NCBI RefSeq assembly: GCF_026929975.1
Contig: NZ_JANHOK010000005.1
Coordinates: 1 to 64,000 of the forward strand
Source of the DNA: Bartonella sp. F02
GTDB lineage: Bacteria > Pseudomonadota > Alphaproteobacteria > Rhizobiales > Rhizobiaceae
Length of the DNA: 64,000 nucleotides
Direction of reading: 5' to 3'
In this document: positions 28,460-40,363 of the stretch, one piece after another
Layout: the number at the start of each line of letters is the position of its first letter
How positions within the stretch are numbered: the stretch's first letter is position 1
The notes under the pieces: generated by a model
What the model was told of the DNA's origin: nothing
Seen by the model: the letters and a program-made list of their open reading frames with translations, nothing else
Database searches by the model: none
Made by a program: the position numbers and the translations under genes

Positions 28460-29113
28460 TTACGTGATCGTTTGTCCTGTTTTACGCCAATCCTCTGAAA
28501 GTATTTGCAAGCCTTGATCGGTTAAAGGATGTGTGACGAGAGATTTTAGGATTTTTGGTGGAATTGTAGCAACATCTGCACCACTGAAAGCGGCTTCTTT
28601 AACATGATTGGTGGTGCGGATTGAAGCTGCTAAAATTTGTGTCGTAAAACCATATTGATCATAAAGAGTGCGAATTTCGTAAAGGAGTTTTACACCACTC
28701 ATTCCGCAATCATCAATTCTGCCAATGAAAGGAGAAACGAAAGTTGCTCCCGCTTTTGCGGCAAGGAGAGCTTGTGTGGCAGAAAAACAGAGGGTAAGAT
28801 TTGTTTTCAATCCTTGTGTTTTTAATGCTCTACAAGCTTTCAGGCCATCGAGCGTTATCGGCAATTTGATACAAATATTGTCAGCAATTTTTGCTAAAAC
28901 AGCAGCTTCTTTCATGATATCTGTATATTTTAATGCCGCGACTTCGACAGAAACAGGTCCTTTAACAAATGTGCAAATTTCTTTTGTCACTTCAAGAATA
29001 TTGCGTTTAGATTTTAGAATCAGAGAAGGATTTGTGGTGACCCCATCCACTAGGCCTAAATTTTGTAATTCTTGGATCTCTTCAATGTTAGCGCTATCCA
29101 CGAAAAATTTCAT
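28460..29113 (-). CDS. TalC/FSA-type transaldolase (fructose-6-phosphate aldolase-like)
   Basis: 217 residues, the short form of the transaldolase family. Schiff-base lysine lies in NICIKLPIT (Lys83), with [13 protein letters not shown] at residues 23-35, [11 protein letters not shown] and [12 protein letters not shown]. It moves a three-carbon unit between sugar phosphates in the non-oxidative pentose phosphate pathway, or cleaves fructose 6-phosphate; sequence by eye cannot separate the two. It probably works with the transketolase at 56.4 kb. It is convergent with lptE, 7 bases away. Confidence 0.9.
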   Translation of the reverse strand: MKFFVDSANIEEIQELQNLGLVDGVTTNPSLILKSKRNILEVTKEICTFVKGPVSVEVAALKYTDIMKEAAVLAKIADNICIKLPITLDGLKACRALKTQGLKTNLTLCFSATQALLAAKAGATFVSPFIGRIDDCGMSGVKLLYEIRTLYDQYGFTTQILAASIRTTNHVKEAAFSGADVATIPPKILKSLVTHPLTDQGLQILSEDWRKTGQTIT

Positions 29114-29393
29114 TCTCGATCTCCTTGGGTTTTGAAAAGCTTTTTTAATGCTTCTTATGATTCCCCTTATTAATGTTATGCGCTATTGGTGAATAAAAAA
29201 GCAAGAGATGCATCACATATCTTATATGATATGATGCGCTAAAAATCGTTGAGACACGAAAAATAAAAAAGGAGGAGATCTATGAGTATCAATATAAAAC
29301 AATTGTTGTGTTGCAAAGGTGAAGTGAATAAATCAAAACAATGAAAAATCGTGGAAGCAAGAAAAGCGTAAAAAACAAAATGCAAAAATAGTG

Positions 29394-31616
29394 ATGGTGT
29401 CAAAAGTGAAATCAAACAATACAGATATACAAATTGTTTCCGTTTTGGTTCCGCTTCCTGTTTTTCAAGCTTATAGTTATGGTGTTCCACCTCATATGAA
29501 AATTGAGATCGGTTCTTTTGTTCGCGTTCCTGTTGCAGGACGCGAGGTTTGTGGTTTTGTGGTTGCACTGGGTGAACAAGCCGCAATCAATGGACAAGTT
29601 ATTGCACCAGTTGCACGCGAAAAACTCCGTTTGATTGCGCATGTTTTTAATTGTCCACCATTAAAAACTGAGACGATCGCGTTTTTGCGTTTTGTTAGTC
29701 AATATACAATGGCTCCTTTTGGTCTTATTGGACGGTTGGTTTTGTGTGTGCCTGCTGCTTTAGAACCAGAAGCGCCTATTCTCGGTTTGCGTTATTGTGG
29801 AGGAAATGTTGATCGTTTAACGCCGGCGCGATCACGTGTGTTAGAACTGGCACGTGATGGTACTGTTTGGACGCGTTCTGGTCTCGCTCATGCAGCTGGG
29901 ACTTCTGCATCGGTTGTGGATGGTTTAAAGTCGCTTGGGGTTTTTGAAGAGACAGTGGTGCCAGAACCAACCCTTGTGGCGACGCCGAATCCTGATTTTT
30001 GTTCACCTGTTTTAGAAGAGCAACAGAAAACTGCAGCAGCTCTTTTGCGGGAAGGTGTCCTTGCTGCTCAATTTCAGGTTTTTTTGCTTGATGGGGTTAC
30101 TGGCTCTGGAAAAACAGAAGTTTATTTTGAAGCAGTGGCTCAAGCGCTCCTTTGTGGGAAACAGATTTTGATTTTATTGCCGGAAATTGCTTTAACACAG
30201 CAATTTCTAGATCGCTTCCATGCGCGCTTTGGTGCATCAGCTGCTGAATGGCATTCAGATTTAACACCGCGTCGTCGAGAGCGTGTATGGCGGCAAGTTG
30301 TAGAAGGAAAAGTCCGTGTTGTTGCGGGAGCACGTTCAGCCCTTTTCCTTCCTTTTCAAGATCTTGGATTAATTATTGTCGATGAAGAACATGATGGCGC
30401 TTACAAACAAGAAGAACGCGTCTTTTATCATGCTCGTGATATGGCTGTTGCACGAGGATCTTTTGAACATTTTCCTGTTATTTTATCTTCAGCAACTCCC
30501 TCTATTGAAAGTCAGGTTAATGTTTTGTGGGGGCGCTATCAGCATATATGTTTGCCATCACGGTTTAATGCGGCGGCATTGCCACGATTACAGGTTGTGG
30601 ATATGCGTCATGGGGGTGTGGAGAAAGGACGTTTTATTTCTTCTGTTCTTGAACATGCTTTGGAACAAACTTTAAATAAAGGTGAGCAGGCTCTTCTTTT
30701 TCTTAATCGACGCGGCTACGCTCCCTTAACATTGTGTCGCGTTTGTGGGTATCGCTTTCATTGTACGGATTGTTCAAGTTGGCTGGTGGAGCACCGTTCG
30801 CAGGGTCAACTTAAATGTCATCATTGTGGGTATCATCAGCCTATTCCAGAATTCTGTCCTGAATGTGGAACGTTTGATCATTTAGTGGCTTGTGGGCCAG
30901 GGGTGGAAAGAATTGCTGAAGAAACACAAAAGCTTTTTCCTCAGGCACGGTTATTGATTCTATCAACGGATTTAAAAGGTGGTATCAGTCAATTACGCCA
31001 AGAATTAGCCGCAATGGCAAATGGAGATGTTGACATTATTATTGGAACGCAGTTTATCGCAAAAGGACACCATTTCCCGGGGCTCTCTTTGGTGGGAGTG
31101 ATTGATTCTGATCTTGGTCTTGCCAATGGTGATTTGCGTGCTGGTGAACGAACCTTTCAGTTGTTATCACAGGTTACAGGGAGGGCGGGGCGCACTGGGT
31201 TAGAAAGTATAGGATTATTGCAAACGTATCAGCCCGATCATCCAGTGATACAGGCTTTACTTTCACGACAGCGGGATAATTTTTATAAGCGTGAAATTGC
31301 AGCACGTCAGCATTATCATTTACCTCCCTATGGACGGTTTGCTTCATTAATTATTTCTTCCGAACAACGTCAATTGGCAGAAGGTTATGCACGTGCCTTA
31401 CGTCAAGCTGCACCATCGGTACAAAATGTGTCTGTTATGGGACCAGCAGAAGCACCTCTTTCTTTAGTGCGTGGGCGTTACCGATTTCGGCTTTTGCTGC
31501 ATGGGCTCCGTTCTTTTGATATACAAGGATTTATTCGCACAATGTTGAATCGTGCACCTAAAATAAAAAGCTCGATTCGCCTTCAAATTGATATTGATCC
31601 ACAAAGCTTTCTGTAA
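29394..31616 (+). CDS. priA: Primosomal helicase PriA
   Basis: 740 residues. It has an N-terminal 3'-end-binding domain (VSVLVPLPVFQAYSY), a DExH helicase with Walker A LDGVTGSGKTEVY (about residue 235) and IIVDEEHDGAYK (about 325), a zinc-binding insert with eight cysteines (CRVCGYRFHCTDC, then CHHCGYHQ and CPECG) and helicase domain II with IIGTQFIAKGHHFPG. PriA restarts stalled replication forks. The start is ATG 29394 or the GTG just before; no ribosome binding site is obvious. Confidence 0.95.
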   Translation: MVSKVKSNNTDIQIVSVLVPLPVFQAYSYGVPPHMKIEIGSFVRVPVAGREVCGFVVALGEQAAINGQVIAPVAREKLRLIAHVFNCPPLKTETIAFLRFVSQYTMAPFGLIGRLVLCVPAALEPEAPILGLRYCGGNVDRLTPARSRVLELARDGTVWTRSGLAHAAGTSASVVDGLKSLGVFEETVVPEPTLVATPNPDFCSPVLEEQQKTAAALLREGVLAAQFQVFLLDGVTGSGKTEVYFEAVAQALLCGKQILILLPEIALTQQFLDRFHARFGASAAEWHSDLTPRRRERVWRQVVEGKVRVVAGARSALFLPFQDLGLIIVDEEHDGAYKQEERVFYHARDMAVARGSFEHFPVILSSATPSIESQVNVLWGRYQHICLPSRFNAAALPRLQVVDMRHGGVEKGRFISSVLEHALEQTLNKGEQALLFLNRRGYAPLTLCRVCGYRFHCTDCSSWLVEHRSQGQLKCHHCGYHQPIPEFCPECGTFDHLVACGPGVERIAEETQKLFPQARLLILSTDLKGGISQLRQELAAMANGDVDIIIGTQFIAKGHHFPGLSLVGVIDSDLGLANGDLRAGERTFQLLSQVTGRAGRTGLESIGLLQTYQPDHPVIQALLSRQRDNFYKREIAARQHYHLPPYGRFASLIISSEQRQLAEGYARALRQAAPSVQNVSVMGPAEAPLSLVRGRYRFRLLLHGLRSFDIQGFIRTMLNRAPKIKSSIRLQIDIDPQSFL

Positions 31617-32044
31617 AAAATAGGAATATATTCGTTGTAATAGAGTGGTGTGAAAGACACTGTTGAGTTTAATGATTGGAAAAATTGGGTTTATAGGACA
31701 GTGCAAAAGAATAAAATCTCATGTTTAAGCTTGAAAGAGACTGTTCTTCTTTTGACAGATGTTTTAAAAAAAGAATGTGAGAATGAAAAAGTCATAATGA
31801 AATCATGAAAATATAATGCTTACTTGTCTTTAAAAGGTCTTTTCTTCAAAATATGATATTATTTTTTTGAAAAAAATGAAAAAGCATTGCTTTGTGGTGT
31901 TGCGAGTTAATAATGTCTGTGCTAAAAATTGAATAGTTTTTTTGTTCTGAATTTCAAGAAGAAGATTCTTAAAATTCAAAATTTTTGTTCTATTATTATC
32001 TGGTAACCATCAGAGAATTGCTCAAGGGAAAGAGGCGGTATTTC
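31617..32044 (+). promoter_or_regulatory. Spacer with probable atp operon promoter
   Basis: 428 bases without a credible gene between priA and the atp operon, same strand. It is AT-rich. The atpHAGDC promoter must lie here, but I cannot fix a -35/-10 pair with confidence. Confidence 0.35.
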
Positions 32045-32629
32045 GTGTCGGATTCATTTTCTCTTATACCGCTTCCATTAGTGAACCGGCGCTATGCGCA
32101 GGCTCTTTTTGATTTGGTTCAAGAAGCAGGATGTGTTGAAGAAGTTGAAAAAGCTTTGACATCTCTTCAAGCTTTTTTGGATCAAAATAAGGATTTGAAG
32201 CGATTCGTGCAGAGTCCATTTTTTTCAGCGAAAGAGCAAATTAAAGTAATGTATTCTGTTTGTGATGGCATTGGTTTTTCTGATGAGGGAGCTGGTCGGA
32301 TTATTAGTAATTTTTTGCGTGTTGTTGCAATGAATCGCCGACTTTCTGCTTTGCCTAGTATTTTACACGCTTTTCAGCAGCACATTTCTGCGTTTCGCGG
32401 AGAAGTTTCAGCACAAGTTATTTCAGCGCGTCCTTTGGATGCGAATCAAAAAGAAGAATTGTGTGCAGCGTTGGAAAGTGTTGTTGGAGGAAAAGTTTCG
32501 CTACGTATTTCTGTTGACCCGACGATTCTAGGTGGGCTTATTGTTCGCTTTGGGTCTCGTCAGATTGATACGTCTCTTGTGACAAAATTATTTTCGCTTA
32601 AGCTTGCATTGAAAAAAGAGGTCAGTTGA
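32045..32629 (+). CDS. atpH: ATP synthase F1 delta subunit
   Basis: 194 residues from a GTG start (GAGG 9 bases upstream); a longer frame from TTG 31985 lacks support. Opening [17 protein letters not shown] and C-terminal [20 protein letters not shown] are standard for the delta subunit, which joins F1 to the peripheral stalk. It is the first gene of atpHAGDC; the stop overlaps the atpA start as TGATG. The F0 genes are elsewhere, as usual for alphaproteobacteria. Confidence 0.93.
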   Translation: MSDSFSLIPLPLVNRRYAQALFDLVQEAGCVEEVEKALTSLQAFLDQNKDLKRFVQSPFFSAKEQIKVMYSVCDGIGFSDEGAGRIISNFLRVVAMNRRLSALPSILHAFQQHISAFRGEVSAQVISARPLDANQKEELCAALESVVGGKVSLRISVDPTILGGLIVRFGSRQIDTSLVTKLFSLKLALKKEVS

Positions 32630-34164
32630 TGGATATTAGGCCGTCCGAAATTTCAAAAATCCTAAAAGAGCAAATCAGAAACTTTGATCAAAAGTCTGAA
32701 GTTTCAGAGATTGGTTGGGTTTTGTCTGTGGGTGATGGTATTGCCCGCGTTTATGGTTTGGATAATATCCAGGCAGGTGAAATGGTTTCGTTTTCAAATG
32801 GAGTGCGCGGTATGGCGCTTAATTTGGAAACTGATAATGTTGGGGTTGTGATTTTTGGGGCGGATCGTGATATCCGCGAAGGTGATACTGTTAAACGGTT
32901 AGGCGCTATTGTGGATGTTCCAGTTGGGCCTGCTTTGCTTGGACGTGTTGTTGATGCGCTTGGTAACCCCATTGATGGAAAGGGACCGATTAAAACAACA
33001 GAGCGTCGTCGTGTGGATGTTAAGGCGCCAGGTATTATCCCGCGGCAATCTGTTCATGAGCCAATGTCAACTGGATTGAAAGCAATTGATGCATTGATTC
33101 CAATTGGACGTGGGCAACGTGAATTGGTGATCGGGGATCGACAAACCGGTAAGACGGCGATTTTGCTTGATACATTTTTGAACCAAAAACCTTTTCATGA
33201 GAAAGGGGCTGGAAATGATCAAGATAAAGTATATTGTATTTATGTTGCGATTGGCCAGAAACGCTCAACGGTTGCGCAATTTGTTAAGGTTTTGGAAGAA
33301 CGTGGTGCGCTTGAATACTCTATCATTGTTGCAGCTACAGCTTCTGACCCAGCTCCAATGCAGTTTATAGCGCCTCTTGCTGGATGTGCTATGGGAGAAT
33401 ATTTCCGTGACAATGGGCAGCATGCTTTGATCGGTTACGATGACCTTTCAAAACAAGCGGTAGCTTATCGTCAGATGTCTCTTTTGCTTCGTCGCCCACC
33501 GGGTCGTGAAGCTTATCCAGGAGATGTTTTCTATCTTCATTCTCGTCTTTTGGAGCGGGCTGCGAAGTTAAATGCGGATCATGGTTCTGGGTCTTTGACT
33601 GCTTTACCTGTGATTGAAACGCAGGCTAATGATGTTTCTGCTTATATTCCAACGAATGTGATTTCAATCACTGATGGTCAGATTTTCTTAGAAACAAACT
33701 TATTTTATCAAGGAATCCGTCCTGCTGTAAATGTTGGTCTTTCTGTTTCGCGTGTTGGTTCTGCTGCGCAAATTAAAGCGATGAAACAAGTTGCAGGGTC
33801 GATCAAAGGTGAATTAGCTCAATATCGAGAAATGGCTGCTTTTGCGCAATTTGGTTCAGATTTGGATGCATCAACACAGCGACTTTTAAATCGTGGAGCG
33901 CGTTTGACGGAACTGTTGAAGCAACCGCAATTTTCACCTCTTAAAACACAAGAACAGGTTGTTGTTATTTTTGCTGGTGTGAATGGCTATTTGGATAAAT
34001 TAGAAATTTCTGATGTAAGTCGGTTTGAGCAAGGTCTTTTAGCGATTTTGCGGAGTGATCATAAGGATCTTTTGGATGCTATTGCTGATCAAAAACAGAT
34101 AACGGATGATATTAAAGGGAAGTTGGTGATTGTCCTTGATACTTATGCAAAGAATTTTTCGTAA
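32629..34164 (+). CDS. atpA: ATP synthase F1 alpha subunit
   Basis: 511 residues. P-loop [15 protein letters not shown] (about residue 170), the [13 protein letters not shown] segment near 65, and the alpha signature [14 protein letters not shown] (about 365). It forms the non-catalytic nucleotide sites of the F1 hexamer. The ATG overlaps the atpH stop, with GAGG just upstream inside atpH. Confidence 0.97.
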   Translation: MDIRPSEISKILKEQIRNFDQKSEVSEIGWVLSVGDGIARVYGLDNIQAGEMVSFSNGVRGMALNLETDNVGVVIFGADRDIREGDTVKRLGAIVDVPVGPALLGRVVDALGNPIDGKGPIKTTERRRVDVKAPGIIPRQSVHEPMSTGLKAIDALIPIGRGQRELVIGDRQTGKTAILLDTFLNQKPFHEKGAGNDQDKVYCIYVAIGQKRSTVAQFVKVLEERGALEYSIIVAATASDPAPMQFIAPLAGCAMGEYFRDNGQHALIGYDDLSKQAVAYRQMSLLLRRPPGREAYPGDVFYLHSRLLERAAKLNADHGSGSLTALPVIETQANDVSAYIPTNVISITDGQIFLETNLFYQGIRPAVNVGLSVSRVGSAAQIKAMKQVAGSIKGELAQYREMAAFAQFGSDLDASTQRLLNRGARLTELLKQPQFSPLKTQEQVVVIFAGVNGYLDKLEISDVSRFEQGLLAILRSDHKDLLDAIADQKQITDDIKGKLVIVLDTYAKNFS

Positions 34165-34184
34165 TTGATTAGTGGAATGCTTGA

Positions 34185-35096
34185 ATGGCGTCGTTGAATG
34201 ATCTGAGAGACCGTATCGCCTCGGTTAAGGCAACACAAAAGATTACCAAAGCAATGCAAATGGTTGCTGCGGCAAAGCTGCATCGTGCGCAAGAGGCGGC
34301 GGAGGCTGCGCGTCCTTATGCGCAGCGTATGGCTGCTATTTTAGCAAATGTGACTGCTGATATTGATGGAGTTGATGCACCACCTTTAATGCGTGGAACA
34401 GGACGAGATGATGTGCATCTTTTGGTGGTTTGCACGGCAGAGCGTGGTTTATGTGGTGCTTTTAATACACAAATTGCGCGTCATGCTCGTGAGCATATTC
34501 ATGCGCTGCTTTCTGCTGGTAAGACGGTTAAAATTATAACGGTTGGAAAAAAAGGGGCAGATATTCTACTCCGTGATTTTAAAGAATTGATGATTGATCA
34601 TGTTGATTTACGTTCCGTAAAACGCATTAGTTTTACAGAAGCAGCAGCTATTAGTCAGCGCATTATTGATTTATTTGATGAGGGCGCATTTGATGTGTGT
34701 ACGCTTTTCTATTCTGAATTTATTTCAGTGATTAATCAGCGTCCAACAGCTTTAGGTTTGATTCCAACGGTCTCTCAAAAAAACGCTTCGAATAAAATGG
34801 AGATTGCTGAAAAAGCAGGTAAAAGTGAAGTTTTGCAATCGACAGTTTATGATTATGAACCAGATGCTGTTTCTTTGTTGGATGATCTTGTGCCGCGCAA
34901 TCTTTCTGTACAAATCTTTCGTGCTTTGCTTGAAAATGTTGCCGGTGAGATGGGGGCGAAGATGAGTGCTATGGATAATGCATCGCGCAATGCAGGTGAA
35001 ATGATTAATAAATTGACAGTGACGTATAATCGTCAACGTCAAGCGCAGATCACTACAGAGTTGGTAGAAATTATTGCGGGCGCTGAAGCGCTTTAA
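34185..35096 (+). CDS. atpG: ATP synthase F1 gamma subunit
   Basis: 303 residues, the central rotor stalk. N-terminal helix [20 protein letters not shown] and C-terminal helix with [19 protein letters not shown] and [15 protein letters not shown] are diagnostic. A lysine-rich insertion near residue 205 ([15 protein letters not shown]) is longer than in many relatives. It lies 20 bases after atpA and 19 before atpD. Confidence 0.96.
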   Translation: MASLNDLRDRIASVKATQKITKAMQMVAAAKLHRAQEAAEAARPYAQRMAAILANVTADIDGVDAPPLMRGTGRDDVHLLVVCTAERGLCGAFNTQIARHAREHIHALLSAGKTVKIITVGKKGADILLRDFKELMIDHVDLRSVKRISFTEAAAISQRIIDLFDEGAFDVCTLFYSEFISVINQRPTALGLIPTVSQKNASNKMEIAEKAGKSEVLQSTVYDYEPDAVSLLDDLVPRNLSVQIFRALLENVAGEMGAKMSAMDNASRNAGEMINKLTVTYNRQRQAQITTELVEIIAGAEAL

Positions 35097-35109
35097 ATTG
35101 AGAAGGTAA

Positions 35110-36708
<1,599 letters not shown>

Positions 36709-36716
36709 GAAAGCTA

Positions 36717-36736
36717 TACGACAAATGCTTGTCGTA
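36717..36736 (+). other. Intercistronic hairpin atpD-atpC
   Basis: TACGACAA-ATGC-TTGTCGTA, a perfect 8-bp stem with a 4-base loop, 8 bases after the atpD stop and 19 before the atpC start. No T tract follows, so it is not a classical terminator. It may protect the upstream message or tune the low epsilon yield. Confidence 0.55.
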
Positions 36737-36755
36737 GAAATGACAAGAGGGACCT

Positions 36756-37151
36756 GTGGAAAACAATAAAACAGAGCGTTTTTTATTTGAACTTGTATCG
36801 CCTGAAAAACTTGTTTTTTCAGAGAGAGTGACGTCGGTTGTTCTTCCTGCCGCTTCAGGCTATTTAACCGTTATGGCGCGTCATGCGCCTTTAATGGCAA
36901 ATATTGTACCGGGAAGTCTGCGGGTTTTTTCTTCTTCAGGAGAAAAGTTGTTTGCTGTTTTAGGAGGTGTCGCTGATATTACATTTGAAGGCTGCTCGCT
37001 TTTAGTTGAGAATGTGATTGCTGCTGATCACCTTTCTTTAGACGAATTGGAAAGAAGAATTTTGCAGGTTCGAGCAATGATTGATTCCAGCTCAAATGAT
37101 GAAAAAAAATGTGAGGTTAAGGATTTGTTTCATCAATTGATGAACACTTAA
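36756..37151 (+). CDS. atpC: ATP synthase F1 epsilon subunit
   Basis: 131 residues, GTG start with GAGGG upstream. The beta-sandwich domain is recognisable (FELVSPEKLVFSERVTSVV, ARHAPLMANIVPGSLRVF, FAVLGGVADI), followed by a short C-terminal helical part. It regulates ATP hydrolysis by F1. It is the last gene of the operon. Confidence 0.93.
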   Translation: MENNKTERFLFELVSPEKLVFSERVTSVVLPAASGYLTVMARHAPLMANIVPGSLRVFSSSGEKLFAVLGGVADITFEGCSLLVENVIAADHLSLDELERRILQVRAMIDSSSNDEKKCEVKDLFHQLMNT

Positions 37152-37201
37152 AATATATTTGCAGAGATAAAACCGAATAGGAATAGAATATAAACAGCAA
37201 A

Positions 37202-37249
37202 AATACAGCTGTATTGTTTCTGCTGCAAAAATACATTTCAGTATTTTTT
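37202..37249 (+). terminator. Palindrome and AT-rich hairpin after atpC
   Basis: A perfect palindrome AATACAGCTGTATT (37202-37215) is followed by AAAAATAC-ATTTCA-GTATTTTT plus one more T (37227-37249). Together they are the probable end of the atpHAGDC transcript, 50 to 100 bases after atpC. Confidence 0.5.
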
Positions 37250-38490
37250 AAAAAACTCCTGTCAGAATGTATCATTTTTTTATTTTGTGATCAGTTTATT
37301 ATCCTTTTGTATTGAGCATTATTATTGTCAGTAAGACTCAATGTTATTGTGATTTTTTCTTTTTTCATGATATGAGCGGAAAATTACAGAATGAGGTGCT
37401 GCTTTTCTGGCTTCTCAAAAAGGATATTTGCAATAATTGCAAAAGTAAAAAAGTTGATGGGTTCATTTTGATTGTATTATCAAAATAACAGCCTTGTCTT
37501 TTGAGAATTTTATTTCTTCTCGTAATTCATTGGAGATTTGCTTATTTTGATGAAAATAGGAACTTTATTATCATTTGTTCACTGTGTTCTGGTTCATTGT
37601 TTAAAAACAAGAAAAGATTTTTCCTCATTTATTGAGATCGTTGAGAGAGCTTTAAACGCGGTGGATTGAGAGCGATGTTTTGGCATTGTAAGGATTGTGT
37701 TGGTAATCTTTTTAAAGATATTTGACAAATTGCACTTTAGGCGTGATCTTAAAAAGAAAAACATTGTTTATGGAAGAACCAAAAGAAAAAGATCATTGTC
37801 AAAGATTGGTAGTTGCTACTCTCTCTTTCAAGTCTTTAGTGTTGCTATAAGCTCATAAATTGACGGGGAAAATCCATATATTTTATTTCAAATGATCAAA
37901 AGTTGGCAAAAAGAAGATTTTATTTCGAGTGGATACTGTTTTTTCTTTTTGTTGACCTATGGGAAAAACAATGTGTTTTCCTATATGCGCAATGTGTATC
38001 TGAAAATTCTGGTGATTGTAAGCTGATTGCTGATGATAAGGAAAGGTGAGTTGTATTGATATCCATTTATGGTGGATGTTAGATATTTTATTGTTTTTTT
38101 TAGACTGAATAACAAAAAGGTTCATAAATTATGCGGGGTATTATGTGATTGAGGAAAAATCAGAATTTTTATGACTAAAAATTAATACTGTGATTGGATA
38201 TTCTACACAAATTATGTGATCTGTTTATGATTCATAGCGCATATAATTTATTTAATGCAAAATAAGTAGGGATTAAGAAGCTTATGTCTAATATGTAAGA
38301 AATTACATGGAGTAATCTCTTATAATATGCTTCTGGAGGTTAAGGTATTGACTATTTTAAGTTTGCTTTTTTTACCGTTTCTTTATAGCAAGTGGGTATT
38401 TACTTTAGAAGATTTTATATGGTTTATCATCACTTTTCTTTGGAAGATGTTATTTTTTTAATTTTTTTCTTTCAAAGTTTTTTAAGAAGT
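37250..38490. other. Long gene-free spacer after the atp operon
   Basis: About 1.2 kb with only short chance frames; none has a ribosome binding site plus a recognisable protein. No tRNA, RNase P, SRP or tmRNA motif was seen. Long AT-rich spacers of this kind are common in Bartonella and may be the remains of decayed genes. Confidence 0.5.
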
Positions 38491-38500
38491 AACAAGAAAA

Positions 38501-38516
38501 CCCACATTTCAGTGGG
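38501..38516 (-). terminator. Terminator of the small membrane protein gene
   Basis: Read on the minus strand: CCCAC-TGAAAT-GTGGG followed by TTTTCTTGTT, 40 bases after the stop of the gene at 38556. A short but GC-rich stem with T tail, a convincing intrinsic terminator. Confidence 0.65.
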
Positions 38517-38555
38517 CATTAAAAAGATCTGATTTATCAATGAATGAATGCGTTG

Positions 38556-38840
38556 TTATTTTTTACGCATGAATAAAAAACTGGTTAAAGCAACTCCCAT
38601 TGCTAATGCAATCGTTGTTTTAGGGTTTTCTTTGACTTTGTTTTTTAATTCTTCAGTGTGTTCATTGAGATGATAAAGAGCATGACGTCCTTTTTGTTTC
38701 CATGTGTTGAACATGGAAGAAAGAGCACCTGTATTGTTGTTATTAGAGAACCAATGATTGTTGGGTGTCAGTTCATTTTTTAAGTGTGCAATGTGTTTCT
38801 TGATTTTACCTTTTCGGAAACAGTTAGAAAATATACACAT
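38556..38840 (-). CDS. Small membrane-anchored protein (DUF883/ElaB-like layout)
   Basis: 94 residues. Polar N-terminal two thirds with possible amphipathic helix (ALYHLNEHTEELKNKVKENP), then one C-terminal membrane helix TTIALAMGVALTSFLFM and a basic end RKK. This resembles ElaB/DUF883 proteins, which have a KENP-like turn before a glycine-containing tail anchor and bind ribosomes or the inner membrane; homology is not certain. A strong GGAGGAG site precedes the ATG and a terminator follows, so the gene is real. Confidence 0.72.
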   Translation of the reverse strand: MCIFSNCFRKGKIKKHIAHLKNELTPNNHWFSNNNNTGALSSMFNTWKQKGRHALYHLNEHTEELKNKVKENPKTTIALAMGVALTSFLFMRKK

Positions 38841-39059
38841 GGGTTTAACTCCTCCATCTTTGATGCTGCTTGAGAATGTTCAGAATTGTGTCTGAGATTT
38901 TCTATAACGGTTTGAAGATTAAAAAGTTGCATGAATTTGGTTCTTAGATTGCACGAAATTGATCATTATGCACTTTATGAAATATTTTTTGAATTGTACT
39001 TAAAAAAAAATTGTCATAATAGTGCATTATACTGCAGATCTTGAAAGTTCGAGAAATTG

Positions 39060-40301
39060 ATGAGTTCCGCACATTATTTATCTAAACCGTTAGAGCGGCG
39101 TCGATCTGTTGCTGTCCTAGTAGGGGATGTGGCTGTTGGAGGCGATAACCCTGTTGTGGTTCAGTCTATGACAAATACGGATACTGCTGATGTTGATGCA
39201 ACTGTTGCGCAAGTTGCTTCTTTATGGCGAGCTGGGTCACAATTGGTACGAATAACGGTTGACCGTGATGAAGCTGCGGCAGCGGTTCCTAGAATACGTG
39301 AGCGATTAGAACGGTTAGGTATTTTTGTCCCGTTGGTAGGGGATTTTCATTATATTGGTCATAAACTTTTAGCAGAATATCCTGCATGTGCCGAAGCGCT
39401 ATCAAAATATCGAATTAATCCTGGGAATGTAGGCTTTGGTGCAAAAAAAGATCAGCAGTTTACAGAAATTATTCAAATTGCTTGCCGCTACAATAAACCA
39501 ATTCGCATAGGTGTGAATTGGGGGTCGCTTGACAATGTATTATTAACAGAGCTGATGGATCAAAATGCTAAGCAGGAAAAGCCTTTGTCTGTTATTGAAG
39601 TTATGCGAGAAACGGTGATTCAATCTGTGCTGCGTTCAGCATTATTAGCAGAAGAGATAGGATTAGGGCGTGATAAAATTATTCTTTCCGCCAAAATGAG
39701 TGATGTACAAGATTTAATTGCTGTCTATACTTCTTTAGCTGAACGGTGTGATTATGCGCTTCATTTGGGGTTAACAGAAGCTGGGATGGGAACAAAGGGC
39801 ATTGTTGCTTCTTCTGTGGCATTAGGCGTTTTGTTACAGCAGGGAATTGGTGACACGATCCGTATTTCACTGACACCTGAACCAGGGGGAGATCGAACAC
39901 GAGAAGTAAGTGTTTGTCAGGAACTTTTACAGGTGATGGGATTTCGGCAATTTTTGCCTGTTGTTGTTGCTTGTCCTGGATGTGGGCGCACGACTTCGAC
40001 AGTTTTTCAGACATTGGCACAAAAAATTGAAGCGGATTTGCGTAAAAATATGCCCGTTTGGCGTGACAAATATCCTGGTGTTGAAGGGTTAAAGGTGGCC
40101 GTTATGGGGTGTATTGTCAATGGACCCGGAGAGTCAAAACAAGCTGATATTGGGATTTCATTACCTGGAATGGGAGAATCGCCAGCGGCACCTGTTTTTA
40201 TTGAAGGTAAAAAAGTTAAAACATTGCGTGGTTCTCATATTGCTGAAGAATTTGAAACAATATTAGGTGAATATATTCATACACGTTTTGGACGCGGATG
40301 A
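39060..40301 (+). CDS. ispG: IspG, HMBPP synthase (4Fe-4S)
   Basis: 413 residues. The N-terminal barrel has [17 protein letters not shown] and RINPGNVGF; the C-terminal domain has cluster ligands in [10 protein letters not shown] (about residue 304) and [11 protein letters not shown] (about 350). It converts methylerythritol cyclodiphosphate to HMBPP in the MEP isoprenoid pathway. ATG 39060 is preferred over a TTG one codon earlier. It is convergent with the prenyl synthase gene, which uses its downstream products. Confidence 0.95.
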   Translation: MSSAHYLSKPLERRRSVAVLVGDVAVGGDNPVVVQSMTNTDTADVDATVAQVASLWRAGSQLVRITVDRDEAAAAVPRIRERLERLGIFVPLVGDFHYIGHKLLAEYPACAEALSKYRINPGNVGFGAKKDQQFTEIIQIACRYNKPIRIGVNWGSLDNVLLTELMDQNAKQEKPLSVIEVMRETVIQSVLRSALLAEEIGLGRDKIILSAKMSDVQDLIAVYTSLAERCDYALHLGLTEAGMGTKGIVASSVALGVLLQQGIGDTIRISLTPEPGGDRTREVSVCQELLQVMGFRQFLPVVVACPGCGRTTSTVFQTLAQKIEADLRKNMPVWRDKYPGVEGLKVAVMGCIVNGPGESKQADIGISLPGMGESPAAPVFIEGKKVKTLRGSHIAEEFETILGEYIHTRFGRG

Positions 40302-40363
40302 AATCAGTAGAGTATTTCCTTTGTTGTTGTTTTGGGAATAAAGAGAAAAAATGCAGGTTTTAT

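Noticed and set aside
31985-32044. Extended atpH start at TTG
   Set aside because: The GTG at 32045 has GAGG at proper spacing and matches the usual length of the delta subunit.
37883-38125. 80-codon minus-strand frame in the atp spacer
   Set aside because: No ribosome binding site and no recognisable protein features; composition looks like non-coding DNA.
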